64,000 bases of DNA, from positions 62,001-126,000 of the forward strand of contig NZ_CP085840.1 of the NCBI RefSeq assembly GCF_020715685.1, written 5' to 3'. The position numbers and the translations under genes are program-made. Position 1 is the stretch's first letter. Every line of letters starts with the position of its first letter. This document shows positions 1 through 10,399 of the stretch, piece after piece. This DNA comes from Dermatobacter hominis (lineage in GTDB: Bacteria > Actinomycetota > Acidimicrobiia > Acidimicrobiales > Microtrichaceae). The notes under the pieces are model-generated. The model saw only the letters and a program-made list of their open reading frames with translations, did no database searches and was not told the DNA's origin.

Positions 1-1785
1 GCCGCGACCAAGGCTCTGGAGTTCCCGGACACCAGCGTCGTCACCACGGGCGCACCCGTCCTGCTCAAGGACATCAACGACTACCTCAAGGGCGGCATGC
101 TCACGCTCGGCGCGATCGCGATCGTGGTGATGATCGTGATCCTGCTGCTGTTCTTCAGCGTGCGGTGGCGGTTGCTCCCGCTGGCGGTGGTGCTCGTCGG
201 GGTGGTGTGGGCCTTCGGCCTGGCCGGGTACCTGGGCATCCCGCTGACGTTGGTCACGATCGCCGGCCTGCCGGTCATGTTGGGCATCGGCATCGACTAC
301 GCGATCCAGATGCACTCGCGGATCGAGGAGGAGGTGATCATCGACCACTCCACGCATCCGATCCAGGAGGCCGCCAGAGGCTTGGGCCCGGCGCTGCTCG
401 TCGTGACGTTCGACGCGGTGTTCGCCTTCCTGGCGCTGCAGATCTCGCACGTGCCGATGGTCCGGGCCTTCGGCTGGCTGCTCACGGTCGGCATCGTCGC
501 GATCTGCGTCAGCTCGATCCTCAACCCGCTCGCCATCCTCGGCATGCGGGAGTACCGGAGCCCGACGAAGGCCCGCGACTTCAGCGAGGGCCGGCTCGGT
601 CGGATGGTCGTGAAGATGGGCAGCCTCCCCGGCGGGTGGGCCATCCCCCTGGCCGTCGTGTCGGTCGCGGTGTTCGTGCTGGGCAGCGTCGTCGAACCCG
701 AGATCAAGCTGGAGACCGACCCGGTCAACTGGGTGAGCCAGGACAGCGACGTCGTCAAGGACCTCCGAACCGTGGAGCGCGAGGTCGGCGGCTCGTCCGA
801 GCTCGGCATCTTCGTGGAGTCCGACTCCGACGGCTCGAGCCTCTACACCGACGACGTGGTGTCGACCTTGGACGAGTTCCAGCGCTCGACGCTGGAGGAG
901 CACCCCGACGTGCTCCTGATCGGCTCGGGGATCATCACGACGCTCTCGGACCTGACCGAGGTGCCGGGCGCGGCCCACGTGTCGCCGACGGCGGAGTCGG
1001 TCCAGGCGGCCTGGGACATCGCGCCCGACGGCATCAAGTCGTCGACCGCGTCACCCGACGGCGACGCGCTCAACCTCATCTACCTGACCAAGCCGACGTC
1101 GCTCGAGGAGCGGGCCGAGGTCGTCAACGACATCCGGGACGACGCGGTGGCGCCCGAGGGCACCCGGCTGACGCCGTCGGGCCTGGCCGTGGTGGGCGTG
1201 GGCCTGCTCGAGAACCTGGAGGCCAACCTCACGCAGCTCACGTGGGTCGCCGCCGGGCTGGTCTTCCTGTTCCTGCTGATCCGCCTTCGGTCCTTCACCC
1301 GGTCGCTGCTGTCGATGGTGCCGGTGCTGGTGGCGTCGGGCCTGGCGACGATCGCCATCTGGGCGCTGGGCATCGAGCTCAGCCCGATGACGGCCATCGG
1401 CGGCCCGCTCGTGGTGGCCACCTGCACGGAGTTCACGTCGCTGATCCTCCTCCGCTACCTCGAGGAGCGGCGCCGCGGGCTGGAGCCCCGGGCCGCGATC
1501 GACGTGACCGCGGCCCGCACCGGCCGGGCGTTCATCGTCTCGGCGCTGACGGCCGTCGCCGGCGTGGCGGTCATCTCGTTCTCGTCGCTGCCGCTCCTGC
1601 GCAACTTCGGCATCTTCATGGCGCTCAAGATCACGATCGCCCTGCTGGCGGCGCTCATCGTCCTGCCGCCGCTCATCATCTGGGCCGACAAGCGGGGCTG
1701 GGTCTCCAAGGGGATGCTCGACCACGAGGTCGAGCCGTTCCTCGACGTCCCCGACAGCAAGGCCGACGAGCCCGCGCCGGTCTGA
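1..1785 (+). CDS. MMPL/RND-family transporter, C-terminal part (5' end outside window)
   Basis: The frame is open from base 1 and codes for 594 visible residues, so the N-terminus lies upstream; the Met at 97 is internal and opens a membrane segment. Two RND-like halves are visible: a hydrophobic cluster at about 100-550 holding the motif GIDYAIQMHSRIEEE (about 290-330), an extracytoplasmic loop at about 700-1220, and a second hydrophobic cluster at about 1230-1700. MMPL proteins are proton-driven exporters of lipids or other hydrophobic compounds. In the second half the usual G-x-D-Y motif is replaced by CTEFTSLILLRY, so the two halves are not equivalent. Substrate cannot be told. It is convergent with the DUF255 gene, 46 nt away. 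Confidence 0.88.
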   Translation, partial: AATKALEFPDTSVVTTGAPVLLKDINDYLKGGMLTLGAIAIVVMIVILLLFFSVRWRLLPLAVVLVGVVWAFGLAGYLGIPLTLVTIAGLPVMLGIGIDYAIQMHSRIEEEVIIDHSTHPIQEAARGLGPALLVVTFDAVFAFLALQISHVPMVRAFGWLLTVGIVAICVSSILNPLAILGMREYRSPTKARDFSEGRLGRMVVKMGSLPGGWAIPLAVVSVAVFVLGSVVEPEIKLETDPVNWVSQDSDVVKDLRTVEREVGGSSELGIFVESDSDGSSLYTDDVVSTLDEFQRSTLEEHPDVLLIGSGIITTLSDLTEVPGAAHVSPTAESVQAAWDIAPDGIKSSTASPDGDALNLIYLTKPTSLEERAEVVNDIRDDAVAPEGTRLTPSGLAVVGVGLLENLEANLTQLTWVAAGLVFLFLLIRLRSFTRSLLSMVPVLVASGLATIAIWALGIELSPMTAIGGPLVVATCTEFTSLILLRYLEERRRGLEPRAAIDVTAARTGRAFIVSALTAVAGVAVISFSSLPLLRNFGIFMALKITIALLAALIVLPPLIIWADKRGWVSKGMLDHEVEPFLDVPDSKADEPAPV

Positions 1786-1831
1786 GCCCGCTCCGACCAG
1801 GGCCGGCTACCAGGGCGGGCGCGGAGGGCGA

Positions 1832-3949
<2,118 letters not shown>

Positions 3950-3955
3950 CGCGCC

Positions 3956-3961
3956 AACCTA
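3956..3961 (-). promoter_or_regulatory. -10 hexamer TAGGTT, leaderless type
   Basis: Six nt separate it from the ATG of the DUF255 gene (3949), so transcription should begin at or next to the start codon. Confidence 0.5.
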
Positions 3962-4024
3962 CGTGCCGGTCCCCGATCCGGGGCGCAGGGGTGGGAATCG
4001 CCCGGGACCCCGGCAGGCTGGGTC

Positions 4025-4519
4025 ATGCACAAGCCCGCCGACCTCATCAACCAGGCCGCCACCGTGCTCGCCGGCATCGACGAGCCCATCCGAGCCGCCG
4101 GCATCTTCGGCCACGCGAACCCGTCGAACCTGGAGCTCGCCGTCGCCGGCGGGGCGGCGGCGAGCGTCCCCGGCTCGAGCGACCCGCTCCTCGGCGCCGT
4201 GGCGAACGTGACGGCCATGCAGGCGGTGGCGACCGCGGATGCCGCCCGGGACGGGCTCACCGTGCGGATGCTCCTCGCCGTCACCGACTCGCGGATCTTC
4301 GTCCTGGACTGGGCGACCGGAGACGGCGCGACGCGGGTCCTGGCGACCCTCGACCGGGCCACGACCGACATCGAGGTCCGGCACTTCGGCCTGAGCCGGC
4401 GCGTCGAGCTCACCGACCACGCCTCGGGCCGGGTGCTGCACCTCGTCGGGGCGACCGCCGCGTTCAGCCCCGAGGCCGCCGGCGACAAGGCCGTGCTGCG
4501 GGTGCTCGACCCGTCCTGA
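4025..4519 (+). CDS. hypothetical protein, PH-like
   Basis: 164 aa, no signal peptide or membrane segment. Start chosen at the ATG beginning MHKPADLINQAATVLAG; the longer open frame upstream is antisense to DUF255. The C-terminal half alternates short strands (LAVTDSRIFVLDWATG, RRVELTDHASGRVLHLVG) in the manner of small bacterial PH-like domains that follow a DUF-type helical N-terminus. This is a structural impression, not a family assignment. A CAGGCT hexamer ends 5 nt before the ATG. It is convergent with the pfpI-type gene, with the 52-bp cruciform between them. Confidence 0.72.
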   Translation: MHKPADLINQAATVLAGIDEPIRAAGIFGHANPSNLELAVAGGAAASVPGSSDPLLGAVANVTAMQAVATADAARDGLTVRMLLAVTDSRIFVLDWATGDGATRVLATLDRATTDIEVRHFGLSRRVELTDHASGRVLHLVGATAAFSPEAAGDKAVLRVLDPS

Positions 4520-4545
4520 GCGCCCCCGCTCACCTCGTCCCGAGT

Positions 4546-4597
4546 CGTTCTGTGATGCCAGACACGTCGATCCCGACGTAACGAGCATCACAGAACG
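4546..4597. repeat. 52-bp cruciform: nested perfect inverted repeats between convergent genes
   Basis: Outer arms CGTTCTGTGATGC (4546-4558) and GCATCACAGAACG (4585-4597) are perfect 13-mers. Inner arms ACGTCG (4564-4569) and CGACGT (4574-4579) enclose ATCC, and symmetric 5-nt gaps (CAGAC/AACGA) separate the two stems. It lies between gene ends at 4519 and 4609 and has no T tract. It may be a bidirectional terminator or a REP/MITE-like palindromic unit. I noticed no second copy in this window. Confidence 0.75.
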
Positions 4598-4608
4598 GGC
4601 GGCGGGGT

Positions 4609-5265
4609 TCAGGCGGTGCGCTGCGCCTCGGCCATGTCGCTGACGGCGCCGACGAGCTCGACCAGCTCGGGCCCGGCCTTGGCCGGGCTGCCGGCGTCGA
4701 ACGGCGGCTGCGGGTCGTACTCGATGCCGAGCTGCACCGCCCGGGCGATGTCGTCGCCGGCCAGCGTGGCCGTCAGCGTGAGCGCGAGGTCGATCCCGGC
4801 CGAGACGCCCGCGCCGGTCAGGTACTTGCCGTCGGCGACGATGCGGTCCTCGGCGTAGGTGGCGCCGAAGCCCTCGAGCAGCTCGGCGTAGTGCCAGTGC
4901 GTCGTCGCCCGGCGGCCCTCCAGCAGCCCGGCGGCGCCGAGCAGCAGCGAGCCCGTGCACACCGACGTCGTCCACGTCGTGGTGGCGTCCGCAGCCCGGA
5001 TCCACTCGACGATCGGCGTGCCCGGACGCATCAGCGCCCGCGTGCCGAACCCGCCGCCCACCAGCAGCACGTCGGGCGACGGCACGTCGTCGAACGTGTG
5101 CTCGACGTCGAGGTGGACGAGCCCGTTGTCGTCGCTCAACCGACCGCGCTCGGCGGCGCAGACGACGACCTCGACGTCGGGCACGAGGGTCAGCACCTGG
5201 TACGGCCCGATGACGTCGAGCAGCGTGAGGTCCGGGTACAGGGCGATGGCGATCTGGGTGGGCAC
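4609..5265 (-). CDS. DJ-1/PfpI family protein (stand-alone)
   Basis: 218 aa. Start chosen at GTG 5265 (VPTQIAIALYPDLTLLDVIG) because GGAGA lies just upstream; the longer frame lacks family similarity. It has the class I amidotransferase-like fold, with the nucleophile elbow TTSVCTGSLLLGAAG and the GGGFGT oxyanion strand before it. Members include isocyanide hydratases, chaperone/glyoxalase-type DJ-1 proteins and sensor domains of GlxA regulators. The neighbouring GlxA regulator carries a clearly similar domain (both share SVCTG and RRATTHW), so the pair may derive from a duplication. It lies 35 nt downstream of that regulator on the same strand, so co-transcription is likely. Substrate unknown. 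Confidence 0.88.
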   Translation of the reverse strand: MPTQIAIALYPDLTLLDVIGPYQVLTLVPDVEVVVCAAERGRLSDDNGLVHLDVEHTFDDVPSPDVLLVGGGFGTRALMRPGTPIVEWIRAADATTTWTTSVCTGSLLLGAAGLLEGRRATTHWHYAELLEGFGATYAEDRIVADGKYLTGAGVSAGIDLALTLTATLAGDDIARAVQLGIEYDPQPPFDAGSPAKAGPELVELVGAVSDMAEAQRTA

Positions 5266-5300
5266 GGCGGTCTCCTGGTCGGGTCGGGTGATCGGGACGG

Positions 5301-6326
5301 TCAGCTGCGGGCGAAGTGCTGGCGGTAGCGGTCGGGCGTGGTGCCGAGGTGGCGGCGCACGGCGCGGTGGAGCCGCTCGGGGCTGCGCAGCCCCACCTCG
5401 CGGGCCACGCCGGCGACCGTGAGGTCCGTCGTCTCGAGGAGCCGGCGGGCGGCCTCGAGGCGGAGCGACTCGACGTAGGCGGCCGGGGTCGTGCCGGTCT
5501 CGTCTCGGAAGGCCCGGGCGAAGGTGCGCTCGCTCATGCCGGCGCGGTCGGCCAGGGCCGGCACCGACAGGTCGTCCGCGAGGTGGTCGGCCATCCAGTG
5601 CTGGAGGTCCCGCAGCTCGCGACGCCGGGCCGGCCGGGCCGTCGTCCGGGCGCTGAACTGCGACTGGCCGCCCGGCCGCTGGGCGAACACGACGAGCCAG
5701 GCCGCCACCTGGTGGGCGAGGTCGATGCCGTGGTCCTCCTCGACGAGCGCGAGGGCCAGGTCGATGCCGGAGGTGACCCCGGCGGAGGTCCAGACGTCGC
5801 CGTCGCGGACGTAGATCGGGTCCTCCTCGACGACGGTGGTGGGGGAGAGCTCGGCGAGCTCGTCCACCGAGGCCCAGTGGGTGGTGGCGCGCCGATCCCG
5901 GAGCAGCCCCGCATCGGCGAGCAGCAGGGCGCCGGTGCACACCGAGGTCACCCGCTGCGCCCGGTCGGCGAGGGCCACGAGCCCGTCGCGCACCGCCTCG
6001 TCGCCGAGTCGGTCCCGCACGCCGAGCCCGCCGACCACCACGAGCGTGTGGAGGTCGGCGGCCCTGCCTGCCTCCTGGGCGGCGGCCCGGGCTGCCTCGG
6101 GGGCGTCGAGCACGTCGGCGAACGACGCATCGGGCAGCACCGTCACGGCGCTGTCGGAGCGGACCGCCGCACCGTCGGGGCTCACCACGACGTTCCGGTA
6201 CCGCGGCGAGGCGCCCAGCAGGTTGGCGGTCCGGAACACCTCGACGGGTCCGGCGAGGTCGAGCAGGTGGAGGCGGTCGACGACGACGTGGACCACGGTG
6301 CGCTGCGGTGTCTCCCGTACGGCCAT
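5301..6326 (-). CDS. GlxA-type transcriptional regulator: DJ-1/PfpI domain + AraC HTH
   Basis: 341 aa. Residues about 10-190 form a DJ-1/PfpI-like ligand domain (SVCTGALLLADAGLL). Residues about 235-335 are an AraC-type double helix-turn-helix (SVPALADRAGMSERTFARAF, then the second helix pair SPERLHRAVRRHLGTTPDRYR). Such proteins sense a small metabolite and control neighbouring catabolic genes. Start taken at ATG 6326 (MAVRETPQRTVVHVVV). The divergent SDR (6471) and the downstream PfpI gene are candidate targets. Confidence 0.92.
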   Translation of the reverse strand: MAVRETPQRTVVHVVVDRLHLLDLAGPVEVFRTANLLGASPRYRNVVVSPDGAAVRSDSAVTVLPDASFADVLDAPEAARAAAQEAGRAADLHTLVVVGGLGVRDRLGDEAVRDGLVALADRAQRVTSVCTGALLLADAGLLRDRRATTHWASVDELAELSPTTVVEEDPIYVRDGDVWTSAGVTSGIDLALALVEEDHGIDLAHQVAAWLVVFAQRPGGQSQFSARTTARPARRRELRDLQHWMADHLADDLSVPALADRAGMSERTFARAFRDETGTTPAAYVESLRLEAARRLLETTDLTVAGVAREVGLRSPERLHRAVRRHLGTTPDRYRQHFARS

Positions 6327-6457
6327 GGCTCCATCGTCGGCGCGACGGGCGCTGGCGGCAAGGACAACGATCTGCGCTTTCCTGCCACGGGTCTCCTGCC
6401 ACGGCGCGCCTGCCAGGGCGCGCCTCGGGAGCCGGTCGGGCCGGCGAGCCGTCGGGG

Positions 6458-6463
6458 TACGGT
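6458..6463 (+). promoter_or_regulatory. -10 hexamer TACGGT, leaderless type
   Basis: Seven nt before the ATG of the SDR gene at 6471; no Shine-Dalgarno between them. Confidence 0.5.
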
Positions 6464-6470
6464 CCCGCCC

Positions 6471-7220
6471 ATGGACATCCGGCTCGACGGCAAGGTGGCA
6501 CTGGTGACGGGCGCTTCGAGGGGGATCGGGAAGGCGATCGCCGCCCGGTTCGCCGAGGCCGGGGCCTCGGTGATGCTGTCGTCCCGCAAGGAGGACGCGC
6601 TGGTCGAGGCGCGGCGGTCGATCCGCCCCGACGGCGACGCCCGGCTCGAGGTGTTCGCGGCCAACGCGGGGGACCCCGACGCCGCTGCGGCGTGCGTGGG
6701 CGCCACCGTCGAGCGGCTCGGCGGCCTGGACATCCTGGTCAACAACGCGGCCACGAACCCCTACATGGGTCGGATGATCGACATCGACCTGCCGCGACTC
6801 GACAAGACCTACGACGTGAACCTGCGGGGCGCCTTCGTCTGGGTCCAGGAGGCCTACCGGCAGGCGATGGAGGAGCGGGGCGGCAACGTCCTCAACATCT
6901 CGTCGATCGGCGGCCTGAGCGTCGAGACGTCGATCGGCCACTACAACGTGACCAAGGCCGCGCTGATCCACCTGACGAGGTCCCTCGCCAAGGAGCTCGC
7001 CCCCGGCATCCGCGTGAACGCCATCTGCCCCGGGCTCGTGAAGACCGACATGGCCAAGGCGCTCTGGGAGCGCGACGAGGAGGCCATCGCCCAGCACGTC
7101 CCGCTGCACCGGCTGGGCGAGCCGGAGGACATCGCCGACGCCGCGCTGTTCCTCGCGAGCGACGCCTCGAGCTGGATCACCGGCACGACGCTGGTGGTCG
7201 ACGGCGGGATGCTGCTCTGA
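6471..7220 (+). CDS. SDR family oxidoreductase (FabG-like)
   Basis: 249 aa, the standard classical SDR length. The dinucleotide site TGASRGIG is near residue 14, followed by NNAAT, catalytic Ser in NISSIGG and the YNVTK Tyr-Lys pair. The C-terminal VDGGMLL matches 3-oxoacyl-ACP reductase-like enzymes. Start ATG 6471 (MDIRLDGKVALVTG) is preceded by a TACGGT hexamer. It is divergent from the GlxA regulator, 144 nt apart. Substrate cannot be deduced; FabG-type reductases are often misassigned. Confidence 0.93.
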   Translation: MDIRLDGKVALVTGASRGIGKAIAARFAEAGASVMLSSRKEDALVEARRSIRPDGDARLEVFAANAGDPDAAAACVGATVERLGGLDILVNNAATNPYMGRMIDIDLPRLDKTYDVNLRGAFVWVQEAYRQAMEERGGNVLNISSIGGLSVETSIGHYNVTKAALIHLTRSLAKELAPGIRVNAICPGLVKTDMAKALWERDEEAIAQHVPLHRLGEPEDIADAALFLASDASSWITGTTLVVDGGMLL

Positions 7221-7257
7221 GACCGCCTTGGCTGGAACCTGCCCGCGACCCGGGTGG

Positions 7258-8055
7258 TCAGTCCGGGACGGCGCCCACCCAGAACGTCCAGCGCCGGGTG
7301 GTGAGGTAGCCGAGCGACTCGTACACCGACCGCCCGTGGTCGCTCGCCACCAGCACGGCGGGGACCGACAGGTCCATCTCGGTGGCGGCCCACGTCAGCG
7401 CCCGGCCGACGCCACGCCCGCGCTCGGACTCCCTCGTCGCGACGAACTCGATCTCGACGATGCCGTGGCCGGCGTGCCCGGCGGAGACCCCGACCGGGCG
7501 GCCGTCCCGGTACGCCGTCCAGAACCGCGTGCGGCCGCCCAGGATGCCGGCGGGGAACAGCGTCAGCGGCGGTTCGACCTCGGCGCCGGGGGTCGGGTAC
7601 GCCTCGATCAGCGTGCGCTCCCACTCGGCCAGTCCGTCGGCGTCGACCACCTCGACGAGCTCGATGCCGTCGGGGAGCGGGTGCTGCGCCGCCGCAGGGC
7701 CCGGCGGTCGGATCATGAGCGGGGGGTGCCCGTCGTCGACGAGGCCCGCCGCGCTCAGGTCGATGCCCGACCACGGCGAGATGAGGGCGATCGGCGCGCC
7801 GGCGGGGAGGGCGGCGCGGAGCCGGTCCGCGACCTCCTCACCCGAGCGGTCCGGCCGGCGCACGATGCCGAGGTTCCCCCAGAACGTCCTGGTCGAGAAC
7901 ACCGGGACGGTCACGGTGTCGTCGTCGACGATCGGCACACCGCCGGCGCGGGCGAAGGACGCGATGCGCTCGCCCCAGCAGCGCAGGAAGTCCGACTCGA
8001 TGCTGTCGCCGGGCGGTGTCGTCGGCGCCCAGCCGGTCTCCAGCTCCTCGGCCAT
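7258..8055 (-). CDS. GNAT family N-acetyltransferase
   Basis: 265 aa. The C-terminal half is a GNAT domain with the acetyl-CoA loop SERGRGVGRALTWAA near residue 215, followed by a typical SVYESLGY motif. The first about 110 residues form a separate, degenerate N-terminal domain, as in two-domain GNAT proteins. ATG 8055 is preceded by GGAAGGGG, a clear Shine-Dalgarno, so this gene has a leader. Acceptor substrate unknown. It is convergent with the SDR gene. Confidence 0.88.
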   Translation of the reverse strand: MAEELETGWAPTTPPGDSIESDFLRCWGERIASFARAGGVPIVDDDTVTVPVFSTRTFWGNLGIVRRPDRSGEEVADRLRAALPAGAPIALISPWSGIDLSAAGLVDDGHPPLMIRPPGPAAAQHPLPDGIELVEVVDADGLAEWERTLIEAYPTPGAEVEPPLTLFPAGILGGRTRFWTAYRDGRPVGVSAGHAGHGIVEIEFVATRESERGRGVGRALTWAATEMDLSVPAVLVASDHGRSVYESLGYLTTRRWTFWVGAVPD

Positions 8056-8176
8056 CGTCGCCCCTTCCCTGGTGGACGACGACCATGCTGCCGCACGGGG
8101 GAGCCGCCGCGCCGGGTGGAGGACGGCGCGCGACGGGTGCTGCGATGGCGCGGTTGGGGGACGCCGGGCGGCGCGG

Positions 8177-9058
8177 TCAGGGGCGGGCGTTCGACGCCAG
8201 CACCAGCCGCGTGCCGAGCACGTCGTCGGCGTCGACCACCCAGCGGTTCTCCGCCACCTCCCGGGCGCCGGGGACCAGGCGGGGCTCGTCGAAGTTGAAG
8301 AACAAATGGCGCAGGCGACCGGGCCGGTCGCCGATCCACTCGGCGATCGCGGCGTGGGCGCCCTCGAGCAGGCGGAGCCGGCCGGGTCCGTCCCACCCGA
8401 GCTCGACCCAGTGGTTGCCGTCGACGGCGGCACCCGACGACATCACGCGCCCGCCGAGCAGGTCGCGGAACAGGCCGAGCGCGCCCTCGATGTCGGCGAC
8501 CGCGTGGACGACGCGGCCGAGCGACGCCACCGGGTGGTCGTAGGTCATCTCGGGGAAGCCCTCGGGCTCGGGCGGCGGCGACAGCGGGTCGGTGCCCACC
8601 TGCGCGAGCTGGACGACGATGCCGTGCGCCTCGTTCGGGCGGAGGAACGCCTCGGACCACGCCGGGTCGGAGCGGTCCTCGCCGACGGGATCGAACCCGG
8701 CGGCCCGCACGGCGGCGAGCGCGTCGTCGAGGTCGGCCACCTTGAACGTGAGGTGGTGCGGCCCCGGCCCGCTCCGGTCGAGGAAGCGGGTGAGGAAGTC
8801 GGCCTTGTCGGTCTCCTCGGGGTGCAGGCCCTCGACGATGAAGCCGTTGGCGAAGCGCAGCTGCGTCCAGCCGAAGCCGGGGTTGATGCCGCGGTCGAGG
8901 TAGGTGCCGCCGAGGACGTCGGCGAAGACGGGCCACGGGTCGGTCAGGCGCCGGACCGCGATCGCGACGTGGTCGAAGCTGATCGAGCCCGCGACGGCCC
9001 CGCCCGCGCCGCCTCGTCCGGAGGCCTCGTTCGGTTCGGGGGGTCGATCGGTGGGCAT
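8177..9058 (-). CDS. VOC family protein (two glyoxalase-like domains)
   Basis: 293 aa. Residues about 25-150 (FDHVAIAVRRLTDPW ... PGPHHLTFKVAD ... EAHGIVVQL) and about 170-290 (SLGRVVHAVADIEGALGLF) are two vicinal-oxygen-chelate modules with the His/Glu metal positions of glyoxalase I or methylmalonyl-CoA epimerase relatives. Its ATG overlaps the stop of the menE-like gene by one base (TGATG at 9056-9060), so it is translationally coupled to it. Whether it contributes to quinone metabolism is unknown. Confidence 0.88.
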   Translation of the reverse strand: MPTDRPPEPNEASGRGGAGGAVAGSISFDHVAIAVRRLTDPWPVFADVLGGTYLDRGINPGFGWTQLRFANGFIVEGLHPEETDKADFLTRFLDRSGPGPHHLTFKVADLDDALAAVRAAGFDPVGEDRSDPAWSEAFLRPNEAHGIVVQLAQVGTDPLSPPPEPEGFPEMTYDHPVASLGRVVHAVADIEGALGLFRDLLGGRVMSSGAAVDGNHWVELGWDGPGRLRLLEGAHAAIAEWIGDRPGRLRHLFFNFDEPRLVPGAREVAENRWVVDADDVLGTRLVLASNARP

Positions 9059-10281
9059 CAGCTGGGTCCCGCCTTTCCTGTGCCCTGATCGTCGGTGGAG
9101 GTGCCGGCGAGCTGGTGCCTCGCGATTTTGCCCAACGACGTGCGTGGGAGCACGTCCGTCAGCTCGAGCTCCTTCGGAGCGGCCGCGACGGGCAGGTGTC
9201 GACGCACCAGGTCGCGGAGCGCCGGGAGCGTCGGCGGGGCGGCCGGATCGGCGGGCACGACGACCGCGACGACCCGCTGGCCCCACTCGGCGTCGGGGCG
9301 GCCGACGACGGCGACGTCGGCCACGCCGGGGTCCGTGCGGAGGAGGTCCTCGACCGGCGCCGGCCACACGTTCGTCCCCCCGGAGATGATCAGGTCGTCG
9401 GCGCGCCCCCGGACCGACAGCCGGTCGTCGGGGCCCAGCGAGCCGAGGTCGCCGGTGCGGTACCAGCCGTCCGCGGCCAGCGCGTCGGTCCCGTCGGGGT
9501 CCGGTGCGCCGTCGGGCCCGTGCCGGTAGGCCCGCAGCAGCGACGGGGCGCGGAGCTCGATCGGTCCCTCTCCCTGGTCGGGTCCCGCACCGATGCGGAC
9601 CTCGACGTCGTCGAGCGCGACGCCGTCGTAGACGACGCCGCCGAACGTCTCGGTCATGCCGTAGGTGGCGATCGAGTGGGACGGCCGGTCGGCGGGGATG
9701 GCGCTGCCCCCGAGCAGGATCACGCGCCAGCGCGACGGGTCCACCCGGCGGAGCAGCGTCGTCACCAGCGACACGTGGGTCGCGCCGCGGCGGGCCGCAT
9801 CGTCGATGCGAGCCGCGTCGGCGCCCTCGTGCACCTCGAGCCCCGCGCCGCCGAGCAGCGCCCGCGTCACCACCGAGAACCCGCCGACGTGCGCGAGCGG
9901 CAGGCAGGCCAGCCAGCGGGCCGGCGCGCCCGCGTCGGCCCCGATCGCCGCGAGGTGCGCGTCGCAGCCGGCGGCGGTGATCCTCGCCGCGGCGGCCACG
10001 CCCCGGTGCGTGTGGACCGCCCCCTTGGGCGCGCCCGTCGTGCCCGACGAGGCGATCACGACTGCGTCACCGTCCCGCACCGGGACCCCCTCGGGCAGCG
10101 ATCGGCGCTCGCCGTCGGCCTCGACGACCGCGCCCGGCGCCAGCGCCGACAGCACCCGCTCGGTGTGGGCCCGGGGTGCCCGCGGGTCGAGCGGCAGCAC
10201 CGCGTCGCCCGCATCCCAGGCCCGGCGGAGGGCGTCGACGAAGCCGTCGCCGCCCAGCGCGAGCGCGACGAGCTCAGCCAC
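9058..10281 (-). CDS. menE: o-succinylbenzoate--CoA ligase (MenE-like, AMP-binding)
   Basis: 407 aa, short for the adenylate-forming family but usual for actinobacterial MenE. Motifs in order: SSGTTGAPKGAVHTHRG (P-loop, about residue 79), YGMTETFGG, GWYRTGDLG and the C-terminal lysine motif PRTSLGKIARHQL. MenE makes o-succinylbenzoyl-CoA for menaquinone ring closure. Assignment rests on the motifs plus the menA, menD, menF and menG neighbours. Start GTG 10281 (VAELVALALGG). The downstream VOC gene overlaps by one base. A generic acyl-CoA ligase is the alternative. Confidence 0.83.
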   Translation of the reverse strand: MAELVALALGGDGFVDALRRAWDAGDAVLPLDPRAPRAHTERVLSALAPGAVVEADGERRSLPEGVPVRDGDAVVIASSGTTGAPKGAVHTHRGVAAAARITAAGCDAHLAAIGADAGAPARWLACLPLAHVGGFSVVTRALLGGAGLEVHEGADAARIDDAARRGATHVSLVTTLLRRVDPSRWRVILLGGSAIPADRPSHSIATYGMTETFGGVVYDGVALDDVEVRIGAGPDQGEGPIELRAPSLLRAYRHGPDGAPDPDGTDALAADGWYRTGDLGSLGPDDRLSVRGRADDLIISGGTNVWPAPVEDLLRTDPGVADVAVVGRPDAEWGQRVVAVVVPADPAAPPTLPALRDLVRRHLPVAAAPKELELTDVLPRTSLGKIARHQLAGTSTDDQGTGKAGPS

Positions 10282-10384
10282 GACCCACGACCGCGGTGGT
10301 GAGCGCCCGGCCCGGCCGACGACGGTCGTCCCCGCCGGGGCCGACCCCGGTCCGCTCCCGTCCTGTGCTCACGTGGTCGAACGG

Positions 10385-10390
10385 TAGCGT
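10385..10390 (+). promoter_or_regulatory. -10 hexamer TAGCGT, leaderless type
   Basis: Nine nt before the ATG at 10400. Confidence 0.45.
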
Positions 10391-10399
10391 CGCAGCCCG

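Noticed and set aside
97-99. ATG at 97 as start of the MMPL gene
   Set aside because: The frame is open to base 1 and the residues before the ATG are a normal RND loop, so the gene is cut by the window edge.
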